Source: an uncultured Clostridia bacterium (GTDB lineage Bacteria > Bacillota > Clostridia > Christensenellales > UBA1242). From it: a stretch of DNA of 35,516 nucleotides. Position numbers and translations under genes: made by a program. Below, piece by piece: positions 29,401-34,166 of this stretch. The first letter of the stretch is position 1, and the number at the start of each line of letters is the position of its first letter. Location of the stretch: the NCBI GenBank assembly GCA_904397185.1, contig CAJFOL010000073.1:1-35516 (forward strand), given 5' to 3'. The notes under the pieces are model-generated. The model saw nothing but the letters and a program-made list of their open reading frames with translations. It made no database searches and was not told the origin of the DNA.

Positions 29401-31414
29401 CACTTGCAACAAAATCATAATAAGATACATCTATATCTGCTACCGCCTCATAGTTACCTGAGGAGTTGAATGAGTAAAACAGTGGTGTTGTCGACCCATT
29501 TTTGAGCATAATACTTGATAAACTTTCGTTATTCTCTTGTATTGCATTTCCTGCCAAATCATAAGACAGATTGTTTGTAGAATAATCGGTTACTGATGCC
29601 GAGGCATTATGTAAAATTACCACACTATTAAACGGAAGGAAGATGTTTATATCAAACTCTTCGCTTTCAAAGCCGTTCTCATGGCAAATCTTATAATGGT
29701 CAATACTTGTTACACCATAACTTGACCTATTTAAAGTCAATGTCACTGCAAATGTGACCGAATCGGTTGTTGCTGATACAAAAGTAGGTCCAGTCAGTGT
29801 CACATTTTCGCTATCCACATCAAGGTACAATCCATCTATTGTCGTCTGTCCTTGCAAAGTAAAGTATTTTGTTTGTGATATGGCTGTTCCGCTTGCACTT
29901 GAGTCAATATTAAAGTCGGCATCCTCGAAGACAAAATCCTCTTGTGTCACACTCTTTATAAGTTGAACGTCAAATGTATTTGTAACCTCTTCATTGTCTG
30001 CACTTCTAAAAGTTACCCTTATACCCTCGAAATTTTGAACTCTCAAATCTGATGCCGCTTTCATGTAAATTCTATCAGCCGAAAGCATATTCTCATCGCG
30101 GGTTGTGTATACGTTGCCGTCATATTCAAGCAATGCTTGAGTGATAGTGTTATTTAAAGAATCTTGATACCAAAATTCCACAGGACAGCCACTAGACAAG
30201 CCTCCTTCTGGCAAAACACCATTTGTTATTTCAACACTGATTGAATACCTGCCAGAGGCATTTACCACTGTTGTTGGTGTCACTTCTACAAAATATTCTT
30301 TGCCATATATATTTCTATATTGTGAATAAAGGACCTGTGTTGTGCCTTCAATGTTGTCTGCCCCATCCGTTGAAATTGTTATACCATTTACCTTTTCTCT
30401 TACACTAACGTAGATAGGCAAGCTTCGAATTGCTGGCAAGTCATAATCAGAATAGCCAACCTCAAAATATACAACAAAATCTTCATTTAGACTTGTAATA
30501 TTCTTGTTTGTGTAAATTGCATAGATTGGGTTACCTTCGCCATCTTCCCCTGTCGACTCAATTATCAACTGGTCAGTGGCATTACCAAACGAGTCTGTAA
30601 CAGTGTAAGAAACCTCAAGGTCTTGAGTGAAGTTGAGTTTTACATATCCTGTATACTGCTCATCACTGGCAAGGTTTGGCACAATGGTAAAGGTAGAATT
30701 ATCTTCAGTTATTTGGTCATACTGCTGATTATCTCGGCTATAGGACCAAGAGAGAGTGAGGTCATCTTCAAGTTGGTCTATAACTGGAAGTTCTATATCA
30801 CAAGTAACTCCCTTCTCTGTCGTAGCCCTAATTATAATAGTATTTTGCTGATACTCAGGAGATATTGTTAAAACATTGCCATTTATAGAGGCATTTGCCT
30901 CACCATCATATAACTCCCAAGTTATTGTACGTCTAGAATTAGAAGAAGGATAGAAAGTTAAAAGATTGTAGTCAATAAGTTCAATGCTGTCGCCTCGGAT
31001 TGCGAAGTTAGATTTTTTGTCGGTCTCTTCTGTCCTTTGTTCCATAGCCGAAACCTCACTGAAAACATCGACATTTATAATCTTTGTGATGTTCCCTTGA
31101 TAAGAGGTCACGTATATTTGACCATAACCTTCAGATAGCCCTGTAATAGTTATTACAGTTCGCCCATCTGAAAGCCCTTCTGTCCTATATGAAAGTATTG
31201 ACGTATCTCGTGCATCGACAGAGACTTGGCTGTCGCTTGTTCCCGTGACAGTCACTGTAACCTCTGCAGTTGATGGCACTGTGTCATCACCTATCTGTAT
31301 TTCTACATATTGAGTTGACAGTGTCATTTGAATGTTGTTCGTTGTGCAAGCGGTCAATATAGTCGCCCCAAGCAAAACAAACATACTTAAAAGCCCGACA
31401 AAAAACTTTTTCAT
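11414..31414 (-). CDS. Giant GLUG-repeat surface lipoprotein (6,666 aa)
   Basis: The gene is one uninterrupted 20,001-bp frame. The product starts with a lipoprotein signal (MKKFFVGLLSMFVLLGATI, lipobox LTAC, Cys23). It would be lipid-anchored at its N-terminus with the remainder (roughly 0.7 MDa) outside. Residues of about 28-118 resemble a Big_2-type Ig-like domain. About 35 GLUG-like units (GG-I/L-V/A/I-G, then a turn and a short beta strand, e.g. VGGIVGQ, AGGIIGA, VGGLVGL) cluster near 1150-1310, 2340-2620, 2830-3220, 3560-4130 and 4780-4960, which suggests parallel beta-helix stretches. Long Asn/Ser/Thr/Tyr-rich regions between and after them are unassigned. Residues of about 6425-6565 are Gly/acidic and collagen-like. 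There is no LPxTG or other C-terminal sorting signal. Start: AGGAGG 4 nt upstream. Likely an adhesin or binding protein; ligand unknown. Lack of stops over 20 kb shows it is under selection. Confidence 0.95.
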   Translation of the reverse strand: MKKFFVGLLSMFVLLGATILTACTTNNIQMTLSTQYVEIQIGDDTVPSTAEVTVTVTGTSDSQVSVDARDTSILSYRTEGLSDGRTVITITGLSEGYGQIYVTSYQGNITKIINVDVFSEVSAMEQRTEETDKKSNFAIRGDSIELIDYNLLTFYPSSNSRRTITWELYDGEANASINGNVLTISPEYQQNTIIIRATTEKGVTCDIELPVIDQLEDDLTLSWSYSRDNQQYDQITEDNSTFTIVPNLASDEQYTGYVKLNFTQDLEVSYTVTDSFGNATDQLIIESTGEDGEGNPIYAIYTNKNITSLNEDFVVYFEVGYSDYDLPAIRSLPIYVSVREKVNGITISTDGADNIEGTTQVLYSQYRNIYGKEYFVEVTPTTVVNASGRYSISVEITNGVLPEGGLSSGCPVEFWYQDSLNNTITQALLEYDGNVYTTRDENMLSADRIYMKAASDLRVQNFEGIRVTFRSADNEEVTNTFDVQLIKSVTQEDFVFEDADFNIDSSASGTAISQTKYFTLQGQTTIDGLYLDVDSENVTLTGPTFVSATTDSVTFAVTLTLNRSSYGVTSIDHYKICHENGFESEEFDINIFLPFNSVVILHNASASVTDYSTNNLSYDLAGNAIQENNESLSSIMLKNGSTTPLFYSFNSSGNYEAVADIDVSYYDFVASETMTLDVFKNLVNTQDGILQIIENARANQQKYSAVAYFSADNSSIITSGVGFTYAVATFTGKGVDGDVTIIKIILIESYVAPDGMRITPSSDGQVNLYSANTVATRDDDLTKKTITINFTNTGITYKSIDNIRFVSTVKDSSGNSIMGESHTNSNSVVWDYGRYTIENITITDSQLRFTISTISNYEDFTFFDELEVHYQLLIDGEDGQEVLDVMWTTINITIRNAERVSSINWENSDEDGIYFEVGDDEPYYLILTTAPQSARNSNITYLITDDNGDVIDNDTFVNVNSVTTGTIGVSLSDIISQGTTGYIYLLPEDAIYNGNIIFSYFVDDQIVQSQVSARALGLLRSDGQTWYDFLVGNAFFTSNTSLDGEMEMVYFSDILLKIKITVADGSSFDYAYRIYDENSFNGIIPSLYYTVMNSLDISSTRVSIDSFSGGLQGYDENVTINFNGANFANTLTEDAIIRNITFQGTVTGQGFVANTNDGTIENVTVDVYQTYPSVLNYDGREMTGGLVGVNNGTISGSSVLGLTINAQNATVGGIAGQNNGEISYGRVEFYNLTDRADDTQTAYNTFTGAVVGGIVGQATEGSSILYSYAYNYNIDNYIEDNISVINATIKGTIVGQLSGQTRIYYSFGVIDNVAYYAGNDMGSTYANITSNSDFYWSYYLLDEYTSSYYNENSGNLISSGSGYYTYVNNENPHFRDLYQEEKVTDVSGGAIQNYDEDGYYKSLSVNENSGILFYYSVERGTADLTSSAQNDLNELNTISLSQLLDLENVTDNIIITSSDTSIVRTIGSSIVVVGTGDVTLTISSKHDVLNTKTIDVKVMYALSQMIVSYTDNANNSYEIQENSVTYLQRTKSRQYTVTFENSTILLGNTASQYSLVANDMTLTMTPSVGNSLDITPINNIFMVGTNKDSVTTSIEVDAIITDGEYQSAINSVFSRSFTITPVDGVISFNYTGESIPLTPSTNAALRVEVDTTAQSDKDNLQPIISYNGDELHITKDEVLSANNKTVYHYTLPQDYMADENNYILSATVTLLNEDDAFDEETETYGYLFEISFSVYVDYRSNIARDMDFVVTFRSNSNIDSSDLSSGNNNGQVLLNLTRQKFTNIDVTSYKVENSYWTNDNGIYRTVHQKGDQTSVVTPGSNTILQVTANPSFAHYDYMELSYSNASVANAVSFELVMPYNNNNNFVGYDGADVSVYANTIRFTPNSDQNNDGTLYFRTAISSQVNSDSTIRFTASFFTSEGTLLSTVNYYLTINYLSEPVVLVDGETQSYVALGSTVDVEVQVRQDQVVESATLVGDNIQEVYISSLSTPTTDPITGIKTYTASITAGVNASVNSSNNSLSLLVKVSRTINGVKESRDYFATITLVDIKVDTNNIQIVGADNGNLDAWAGVTSAFEVEYNVLPESYTYDHNDEESVAKVSELLQKRQEFLVNQYHVSSKTFTDASGESSTLIQYAINYDIENNRPYKLSERLFYIVNGNEEIPVLDNYRYTAGARFEFIENTNGTEEASIIGARQGETVQFRLKTFVYTSGSATGTPMTYNTDFTVTVGVYSDEDLPISINSASDFENLDPSNYTGTVTQNDYILMNDIVLDEHTPFNTNLISSLDGNGYTIHIRSFNLTSTSSELNIALFNNVLESTTLKNVRVNIYNGGQLTINLSALNNNVQINIAGLAISNAGIITNSEVVSFYTTGNAVGQSESLLEPATNEHNNPSGFNVKFIRGALTTESVYLTAGSSWSTQMAGFVISNSGNITNSRVGGDEVTILGEDRTEVAENGDVIAMGYTFASTIDLDTFYMIGQGDMAGFVLTNSGSISASFVKLLDMENQSRATAYDTSGFAGTNSGTILTSYAEGKQDETNTNDWAKFAYTGTSLKSAYGIIAGFINSNNGLIKDSYSNILISNSSNSLNVYLASGFVYRNEGTIETSYSASQIANSRSTQMNFSGVNESGDLLANGTYTNCYYFNYQYYGNEEASDSSNEALYSTGAILIPDPENSTYFYGFAIADSEYDGIWSNVVGEGIKLIEPNIKTYSHRYVSYIAEGSEVGGVVGVDDQGEYVLPYAILQFTDSTREINTSLGSSNNPILIANAQDFVDAMGLSTSSYEGQYFNSYSIWGTYRLVGDVNLSDLSTSITLPSVSKSFSGRLYANGFTISNLSIASEGEGVAYGLFASLESRNGSTPLVSNLNLEIDQVIAGDITMVGGLAGYAKDSILVGIDISFSDDSQVNGLNFVGGLVGLSFGNSVIKNITVTNPNVIADRYDSNDYFTTESIRTIRNEIRNNLNNSTVVSSPLVNTLSVYSYAGSVVGYADHFTTLLDGFNINQAENFTINNIRVSGRVYVQGQVAGGIFGLTAYQTNVRDAGITIEADSDNTQSHIIATKFFAGGAIGQSFGSLSRIFAVYDDSTQSEIENNMSSFYTGDNSTERGATNLFYLDNSSYNQEYIGGLVGYVESGRMEISYSKLNVVSMASNFAGGIIGGINLSSANTYQAEAELLGDDQEIYTKYFINEVFATGDVRARQDGESGVMTAGGIIGANYGSGRIALMAVNALNYISNYDYNANSYLTFNSSINVSETFKTNLILGSSFDLGESGKWVYTNLNDSNYTPYLNLIRLSNEGDAGQGSILSPTVAFYESYTFNGNIMSLNLFGDVDSSIEDNTLYETNYVYAINSPINYTSSAIGHTFTQQGFLSSGVWNTENWTHPTDDLFPSIQYQRVSNVIYLDAYDESIERAFDIMQSPNSDITIIVRGLVSADAEDTTGNYVDIDLATYFNNNYTPISNFSGSLVGHTNTYTTVDATTGEERPIRIISDQSFIESVGAGFYLDDVVIEYVPKSGSEIKITANNGNAGLFSTGSLNEATITNLRIYIDAPINTTVALNTGSNINVGILAPEIINSTIINVSIDTVTYPSSDFTDSDSLLNVYFTTSSSAGDNSPISVDSLSVGMLAGRMYQSSTSSTMQVNGLNMSIHSNLINIDGSARQNDSFRNTNFTNMYVGGYFGLIEREANALRMNLSLQGIERINSSNDENQRVTVSHASATNAYIAGYIGYNHGLDTLTLQSNFTGSVDVYLNDTSSATSSFTTLHTGIIFGRADNTNVNAINFNSARFDGGLYVVQNSGSENNVTITSLYAGGYAGSLGSSMTITNLSELNYEIVALSSASSGVSEISKDTLDSNDYASNTLTLGTANTVGIVKAGVVVGSTNAYFSMGADLTRLNANGESFRFVGISDDSAIGSVLGETTATSLAELRNNTVNITSGVVSYAQFVVIGSGEIDDSPAVGGIIGSVYKTDTSAGGNSISRVNVGAQNSSYVAFNGAVYSNISNITFGGIIGETNFTSASDTVSLINTSFGGMLKVYGANSQGGDVIAGGLVGRLGSPAGISQTIQATITNSFNYGDVYVCYDDNLEELDSYVFGGLLADISSQYRIVANGNYSMVTNHNARDEVNSTNTTYTSIGALFGRAPSPQSALSNNYYSSSVSLCIDNYGSDIGYLVPYIGDGYGYNSTNNLSLSTDGTNELSMLGRYAQINTLLSVDNVDVGHKLQPYELTNDTTIIPNSYKFNGMTYATISQNSADLSFTEPFTLEVGTELEVGTDKTTLKDVAIIGGAGEINYTVNDSSETHSSLINSLSGFSYVSGLVVNVDISTNSMDSEGSTITLDDNYSGIANSMYDNSQIFAVQVKGKMDIGGNKVIDVAGVVTNLYSGKIEYATTALDIIYRGASDSGDMAEVYGLVGLRNELNGSISNSDNNKFVFNSYTTGSITSYISANLYAFASTLNTNTFEIANSYSITKLDLNDYTTSGKPTGELSIFGVDDENDNITDSYYDYNAINASVLEDDTDYKQNTDYVTGLTNNSESNLGIRNNYDKGDYDFNYGYPTSKFGFLKTSSYVSAGTTTQGTNYDEYITETEYTRLANNTRPSDYSNVYFIIPNAGLLAKADDIDYTITTDEGTTTTEVRNFVLWYDIDLSQSQYSTWTSLIFETTTTTDNGDTYIPINFDGREKTISGLTSPLFDMIGPSTGIEVVTRSNIRNLRLTDAEISSNGLLAIRIYDSDISNITLSGSIKNATVGELIDKSNNSGFLELINDLLQGLFDDFNITSIFGEDFKYLTIGALASEAQNSTISTVTNMVTIDVDGFSSGYSVLAVGGIVGTMLDSTINYSSNYAPINVYSTANTATQNYYVGGIVGLVASADDDGESAINYSYNATSVMAGYANNSGLLTNLGQYYVGGVAGFSSADDLTIQGSYNSGTIKSGNKYNGKTNEDGNIQGFSYGGGIIAKAKNASVTSCYNEGTIEALGASPTTGFYWEMDGREDLVLRQTSPRNVWAYAIGDIGDGSASGLAVLDASEDSVYMNGSMLEKDTEIQSWSWAEISDYVKVSSLNFHGESMLETEWLLPILFGPILYFSTIEKRIVEIDTEVVRPESGDANVYINSYNSFGLPKSFVVELSIQSTINYFTGKKAGVLINGVGNYGWRNRIDMGDGLESPHKVTNLEFSPVSYDEAYSDYVERYKGDDGTNKFVSSQSDAVSTTNGSSIKDGTRSHASGSETRQVQIGGTSYYIAEENNLRSIFNAGIYTYEITASLGNLPYMANTSYYSIEATGRTSGGQVSLTSSVLSVSENSITFRCYSDDELTGSISYSIHFDYDVTLSFNPSNVKYYYIDDYSVGIEINGINSFQPIGGYTLRSNLNPSIYYDRVVKAVLAEDGVTLDYLKENYPEVVYDEDFTDTDSNLTVLYFGLTESGLLVYLPNADLSNGRANVMVNEEDITLNGGTDFYDNVQTIINNRFSDKTYYCSVAGVSERIKDISFTNIRGNASDSVDNASGSSSGSANIEYGEVVTDWYNDNITSSEVILYNSIINLYIANEYEFAGSVTNYTLYHDRALIAQYSDTSGWSMGSSTTDSIVLNGNTYNYTIASYNGNLMFTFANLNLDETERSTLENQLRSFIQENFAVVDNLDGRGEFASYASFTTDSSNPSSTIIDSQGYEFRINLQSLSSNQGLAILSGIPVFSYSNGTWVKSANCPPFIIGGHTFDVSIEGNVLTLTIDGTVTESEIESINQQIISYLDTFTTIINNLDNSVTLDNLFASLETEFTQRTDITDDGEVVGYIEAIFEREFEYETSTNSATITDNILTINQSDLNGLTTYTLNGVTVYYGTLSVNYTQSYQTVLTNLTIGIDNSIFEIGDTVIYELWGGESESTLNTITKVSEGSEEYYTNILSPNYVLTNENNEYGIELFAGYALSEDDLDEITVVVRDSNPRISQLEYFIVQTNINLDEMILENTIIYYAVDNTAGGGKVIVGVSYFSEVSYEDGNPVNREGFNVYDVNDNLILSYDSAGQFNDEDGTREPSYVIYYNSNNEIINRYNQDAETYVQGESIEYSVNGGQYTFRPSRVYTSLQGQCVSIYDIISSATGQLYFTQDEFEYTDENDTNYILRLGRVGSTNYVMLNDRYTALDEITYKVEQALNGIQEFSTSINAVGYSWGSSKFARYNTYTISTGILEGDTSKFDVDLTTENGTSIGAYLDRVYRNEIIDGESAYVFLLKMVERVQDSTVKVKNFTFNISVKNAYSQTPTITNSDVVENAVKPNEPLSIILMNDISFDSSNMEPDGFVKKGNVNIIGNNYYISYFGSNFFKSLLGTNSYIKDIVFLGENDDTLFIKKTTTSSTSIQADIINIKYYGSIQRYNKNSGALIDYSGNYDGDTIEITSYVTITSDINTNNDLYSSGSHLQSNSQFYDLTLFKGLTSSSTPLKFTNFGYISSANGMDGENGDNATDFGEDGEDGEDASAGKNVIISSTNIISLTDDNMGFVNNGIIKAGDGGNGGAGGSGYRAEESISTLAEGYGEEARSEVPEPSEAGEGGQAGERGEIIVSTDSQEISAWAQNGINGISGARGRYGFTKIEMLDTNRWYQATNLNDFETAKIQRFDGTNIYRNGNTEDMNPLILSDVDQIFCEDGGYYIENYFQIGEDSIYATQYPKDWDGKSYEELVAAANTSEGEQQ
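11721..12145 (-). repeat. Gly/acidic collagen-like segment of the giant protein
   Basis: The coding frame here contains runs of Gly-rich triplet-like sequence: NGMDGENGDNATDF, GEDGEDGEDASAG, GDGGNGGAGGSGY, GEGGQAGERGE and GINGISGARGRYGF. At the DNA level, CCATCTTC-type units repeat around 12060-12095. The segment comes in four short blocks separated by beta-rich sequence, so it is not a long continuous Gly-X-Y helix. It is the only such region in the protein and lies about 100-240 residues from the C-terminus. Confidence 0.6.
18621..18656. repeat. Perfect 18-bp tandem duplication inside the giant gene
   Basis: TCTGTGCCTACTTCTAAT occurs twice back to back (18621-18638 and 18639-18656). Eighteen bases are six codons, so the frame is kept and the protein gains a repeated LEVGTE unit. 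This looks like recent slippage. Confidence 0.85.
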
Positions 31415-31425
31415 ATATCCTCCTC

Positions 31426-31453
31426 GTTTGTTGCCCTCAATGACAAAACAAAC
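31426..31453 (-). promoter_or_regulatory. Hairpin in the leader of the giant lipoprotein gene
   Basis: In the 5' leader GTTTGTT (31453-31447) pairs perfectly with AACAAAC (31432-31426) around a 14-nt loop. The stem ends 1 nt before the CGAGGAGG ribosome binding site, so folding could affect ribosome access or mRNA stability. No riboswitch class was recognised. Confidence 0.45.
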
Positions 31454-31478
31454 TTAAACAGCAATTTTGTATAAAAAG

Positions 31479-31508
31479 ATTATACATTTTTGCCATGTTT
31501 TTTGTCAA
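31479..31508 (-). promoter_or_regulatory. Promoter of the giant lipoprotein-radC operon
   Basis: Minus-strand TTGACA (31508-31503) and TATAAT (31484-31479), both perfect, separated by 18 bp. The transcription start is expected near 31472, giving a leader of about 58 nt with a hairpin and an AGGAGG site (31424-31419). This is one of the two promoters in the window with two perfect hexamers. Confidence 0.85.
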
Positions 31509-31632
31509 ATAAAATCAAATAAAATAGAAATAAATATATTTATATATTTAATTTTATTTTAGTTTTTAGTTTTAAAGAAAAAAGATATTTTTATGCATAA
31601 ATTAAATTTTTAATTTAAAAACAAATATTTAA
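31509..31632. other. AT-rich gap between divergent promoters
   Basis: This stretch lies between the promoters of the giant gene (minus) and the TtcA-like gene (plus). It is nearly all A and T, with T-tracts and TTTTAGTTTTTAGTTTT repetition near 31557-31573. No gene, RNA or operator was recognised. Confidence 0.5.
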
Positions 31633-31661
31633 TTGTATTTTTTTTACTTTTTTGATATAAT
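31633..31661 (+). promoter_or_regulatory. Promoter of the TtcA-like gene
   Basis: TTGTAT (31633-31638), a 17-bp spacer and TATAAT (31656-31661) with an extended -10 TG (TGATATAAT). The weak -35 is compensated by the extended -10. The start would be near 31668, leaving a leader of about 15 nt that contains the AGGGG ribosome binding site. Confidence 0.7.
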
Positions 31662-31682
31662 TTCATTGTTTTAGGGGTAAAA

Positions 31683-32393
31683 ATGCAAAAAATACTGAGT
31701 GTAATGCGTAAAGCATGTGAAAATTACAATTTGATAGAGGACGGTGACAAGATTGCAGTTGGTCTATCTGGCGGGAAAGATAGTCTAGCCTTGCTGACCG
31801 CATTAAAACGATATCAAAGTTTCATTGATAAGAAGTTTGAACTAATCGCTATTGCCATAGACTTAAGTGGTGGGAAAAACGATTATTCTGCCATCAAAGC
31901 CTATTGCGATGAGATTAATGTTGAACTCCACATCATCCCATCCAATGTCTTTGAAGTCGTTTTCGATATAAGAAAGGAGAAAAATCCATGTTCTCTATGT
32001 GCAAATTTACGAAGAGGACTGTTAAACAGCCATGCAAAAGAACTTGGATGCAATAAAGTAGCCTTAGGGCATCACAAAGATGACCTTATTGAGACCTTTT
32101 TAATGTCGCTCTTCTTTGAAGGACGTCTATCCACCTTTAAGCCTAAGACATATTTAAGCCGAGTGGATATCACAGTCATTCGTCCGCTAATTTATTGCGA
32201 TGAAAGTGAGATAATCAAAATTAGCAATAATTTCCCTATACTCTACAATAATTGTCCAGCGAACAAGCATACAGAACGTGAGAATGCAAAAAAGATTCTT
32301 AAAAATCTTGACCAAATATATCCAAATGCAAAAGAAAAAATATTCAATGCAATTATCAATCCACAGAGATATAATTTATTTGATAAAATCTAA
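31683..32393 (+). CDS. TtcA-family tRNA thiolation ATPase
   Basis: This 236-residue PP-loop ATPase belongs to the TtcA/TtuA group, which adenylates a tRNA base and replaces oxygen with sulfur using a [4Fe-4S] cluster. Visible features are the PP-loop SGGKDS at 29-34, cluster cysteines C103 and C106 (CSLC), a third ligand C191 (NNCPANKHTER) and the LGHHKDD motif at 128-134. The length is shorter than the roughly 310 residues of E. coli TtcA, and the N- and C-terminal zinc motifs of TtuA are absent. The family is clear; the target base (2-thiocytidine at position 32 in Proteobacteria) is not. The ribosome binding site is AGGGG. It is followed by gpmI after an AT-rich gap without an obvious terminator. 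Confidence 0.88.
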   Translation: MQKILSVMRKACENYNLIEDGDKIAVGLSGGKDSLALLTALKRYQSFIDKKFELIAIAIDLSGGKNDYSAIKAYCDEINVELHIIPSNVFEVVFDIRKEKNPCSLCANLRRGLLNSHAKELGCNKVALGHHKDDLIETFLMSLFFEGRLSTFKPKTYLSRVDITVIRPLIYCDESEIIKISNNFPILYNNCPANKHTERENAKKILKNLDQIYPNAKEKIFNAIINPQRYNLFDKI

Positions 32394-32501
32394 AAAAAAT
32401 TAATAAAAAAAATCATTTTTACTATTTTTAACGTATTTTTTTGATTTTTTTTGAATTTTTTGGCAATTTTTAATTAATTATTAAAATCAATCATACTTTT
32501 A

Positions 32502-32530
32502 TTGACGAATTTTAAAGACAAAATTAATAT
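32502..32530 (+). promoter_or_regulatory. Probable gpmI promoter
   Basis: TTGACG (32502-32507), a 17-bp spacer and TAATAT (32525-32530), followed about 8 nt later by the AAAGGAG ribosome binding site. The rest of the 32394-32549 gap is AT-rich T- and A-tracts with only a loose long-loop inverted repeat that is not convincing as a terminator. Confidence 0.5.
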
Positions 32531-32549
32531 AAATTTAAAGGAGAAAATT

Positions 32550-34052
32550 ATGGTTACACTTATTATTTTAGATGGTTTTGGAATCAGCAAAGAAAAGTTT
32601 GGAAATGCGATCACTTCGGCAGGAACACCTAATCTTGACAAACTTATAAGGATGTATCCAAACACCACACTCAAGGCAAGTGGCAATGCTGTTGGGCTTC
32701 CTGAAGGTCAAATGGGCAACAGCGAAGTTGGGCATTTGACTCTTGGAGGTGGACGAGTTATACTTCAAGATTTAATGAAAATTGATAACGACATCAAGAC
32801 AAAAGCATTTTTTAACAACAAAAATCTTTTAAAAGCCTTAAATCATGCAAAAGAAAAAAATTCGGCTCTTCATATTATGGGGCTTCTCTCAGATGGCGGA
32901 GTCCATTCGCATATAAATCACCTGTTTGCAATAATTGACATGGCAAAACAAAATGGACTTAAAAAGGTCTATATCCATGCTTTTCTTGATGGAAGAGACA
33001 CACTTTACAATAGCGGAAAAGGTTATATCCAACAACTTGAAGATAAATTAAAAGGCACTGATTACAAAATCGCCTCTCTTTCAGGAAGAATTTATGCTAT
33101 GGACAGAGAACAGCGGTACGAACGGCTACAAAAAGCATACAATGTTTTAATATACGGAGAAAATTACAAAGATGAAAGTGCTTTGGACGCAATTGAAGAC
33201 AGTTATAAGCAAGGCGTCTATGACGAATTTGTTGAACCAATTTTACTTGTAAAAGATGCCACAATCAAAGATGATGATAGTGTTATCTTCTTCAATTATC
33301 GCTCAGACAGAGCAAGAGAGTTGACCTCTGCTCTCACAGATGAAAATTTCAACCACTTTAAGACAAAGAAGTTTAAAAACCTACTTTTCTCACCAATGGA
33401 AGAATATTCCGCCGAATTTAAAAAATTGAACGTCATTTATCCACCTGAAACAATTGAAGACAATCTTTCAGCAATCATATCTAAAAATGGGTTAAAACAA
33501 TTTCATATTGCGGAGACCACAAAATATGCCCATGTAACTTTCTTCTTTAATGGTGGAATTGAAAAGCCGTATGAAGGCGAAGACCGAAAATTAATTGAAA
33601 GCATAGATACTCAAGACTTCTCGTACTATCCAAAGATGAGAGCAATTGAAATTACAGAAGCGACACTTGATGCCATTGCCTCTGCAAAATATGACTTTGT
33701 TTTAGTGAACTATTCAAATCCTGACATGATAGGTCATACAGGAAATTTTGAAGCGACCAAACAGGCAATAGCCTGTGTAGAAAAACAAGCATATGCACTT
33801 GCTCTTGCAACCCTTATGGCAGGAGGCGATTGTATCATCACCGCTGACCACGGTAATGCCGAGTATATGATTGACAAAAATGGGAAAAAGATAACCTCTC
33901 ACACGACCAACCCAGTGCCAGTCATTTTAGTGAGTGAAAGATATAAAAAGGTTAGGCTTAAAAGAGGATGTTCTATTGCAAACATTGCACCAACAGTACT
34001 AAAACTATTAAATCTTGAAATACCTTCAACTATGGAAAAATCATTATTTTAA
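32550..34052 (+). CDS. gpmI: 2,3-bisphosphoglycerate-independent phosphoglycerate mutase
   Basis: This glycolytic enzyme interconverts 3- and 2-phosphoglycerate in the cytoplasm using a phosphoserine intermediate and two Mn ions. The start chosen is ATG 32550, because AAAGGAG lies 6 nt upstream and the product then begins MVTLIILDGFG, the normal N-terminus; an earlier ATG at 32502 lacks support. The 500-residue length is close to the usual 510. Key residues: D8 in the metal site, catalytic S58 in QMGNSEVGHLTLG, H119 in SDGGVHSH, DGRD at 147-150, R/N positions in NYRSDRARE, NYSNPDMIGHTGN near 386 and TADHGNAEYM near 431. All appear intact. It converges on the MBL-fold gene across a shared terminator. 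Confidence 0.98.
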   Translation: MVTLIILDGFGISKEKFGNAITSAGTPNLDKLIRMYPNTTLKASGNAVGLPEGQMGNSEVGHLTLGGGRVILQDLMKIDNDIKTKAFFNNKNLLKALNHAKEKNSALHIMGLLSDGGVHSHINHLFAIIDMAKQNGLKKVYIHAFLDGRDTLYNSGKGYIQQLEDKLKGTDYKIASLSGRIYAMDREQRYERLQKAYNVLIYGENYKDESALDAIEDSYKQGVYDEFVEPILLVKDATIKDDDSVIFFNYRSDRARELTSALTDENFNHFKTKKFKNLLFSPMEEYSAEFKKLNVIYPPETIEDNLSAIISKNGLKQFHIAETTKYAHVTFFFNGGIEKPYEGEDRKLIESIDTQDFSYYPKMRAIEITEATLDAIASAKYDFVLVNYSNPDMIGHTGNFEATKQAIACVEKQAYALALATLMAGGDCIITADHGNAEYMIDKNGKKITSHTTNPVPVILVSERYKKVRLKRGCSIANIAPTVLKLLNLEIPSTMEKSLF

Positions 34053-34105
34053 AATTATTAAATTACCAAAAATAAAAAAATACACTTAAATACATTATTT
34101 TTTCA

Positions 34106-34143
34106 AAAAAACATATAAAAATGCAAATTTTTATATGTTTTTT
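34106..34143. terminator. Bidirectional terminator between gpmI and the MBL-fold gene
   Basis: A perfect 16-bp AT-rich stem, AAAAAACATATAAAAA (34106-34121) with TTTTTATATGTTTTTT (34128-34143), encloses the loop TGCAAA. T-runs follow on both strands. It lies in the middle of the 114-bp gap between two convergent genes, so it can end both transcripts. Confidence 0.9.
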
Positions 34144-34166
34144 ATTGTTTTATTTTAAATTTTTAA

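Noticed and set aside
11414..31414. Polyketide or non-ribosomal peptide synthase, or a toxin, as explanation for the giant frame
   Set aside because: No synthase or toxin-type catalytic motifs; the chain is secreted, beta-rich and built of Ig-like and GLUG-like repeats.
32405..32452. A/T inverted repeat after the TtcA-like gene as terminator
   Set aside because: Long loop, A/T-only arms in a tract-rich region; it could arise by chance.
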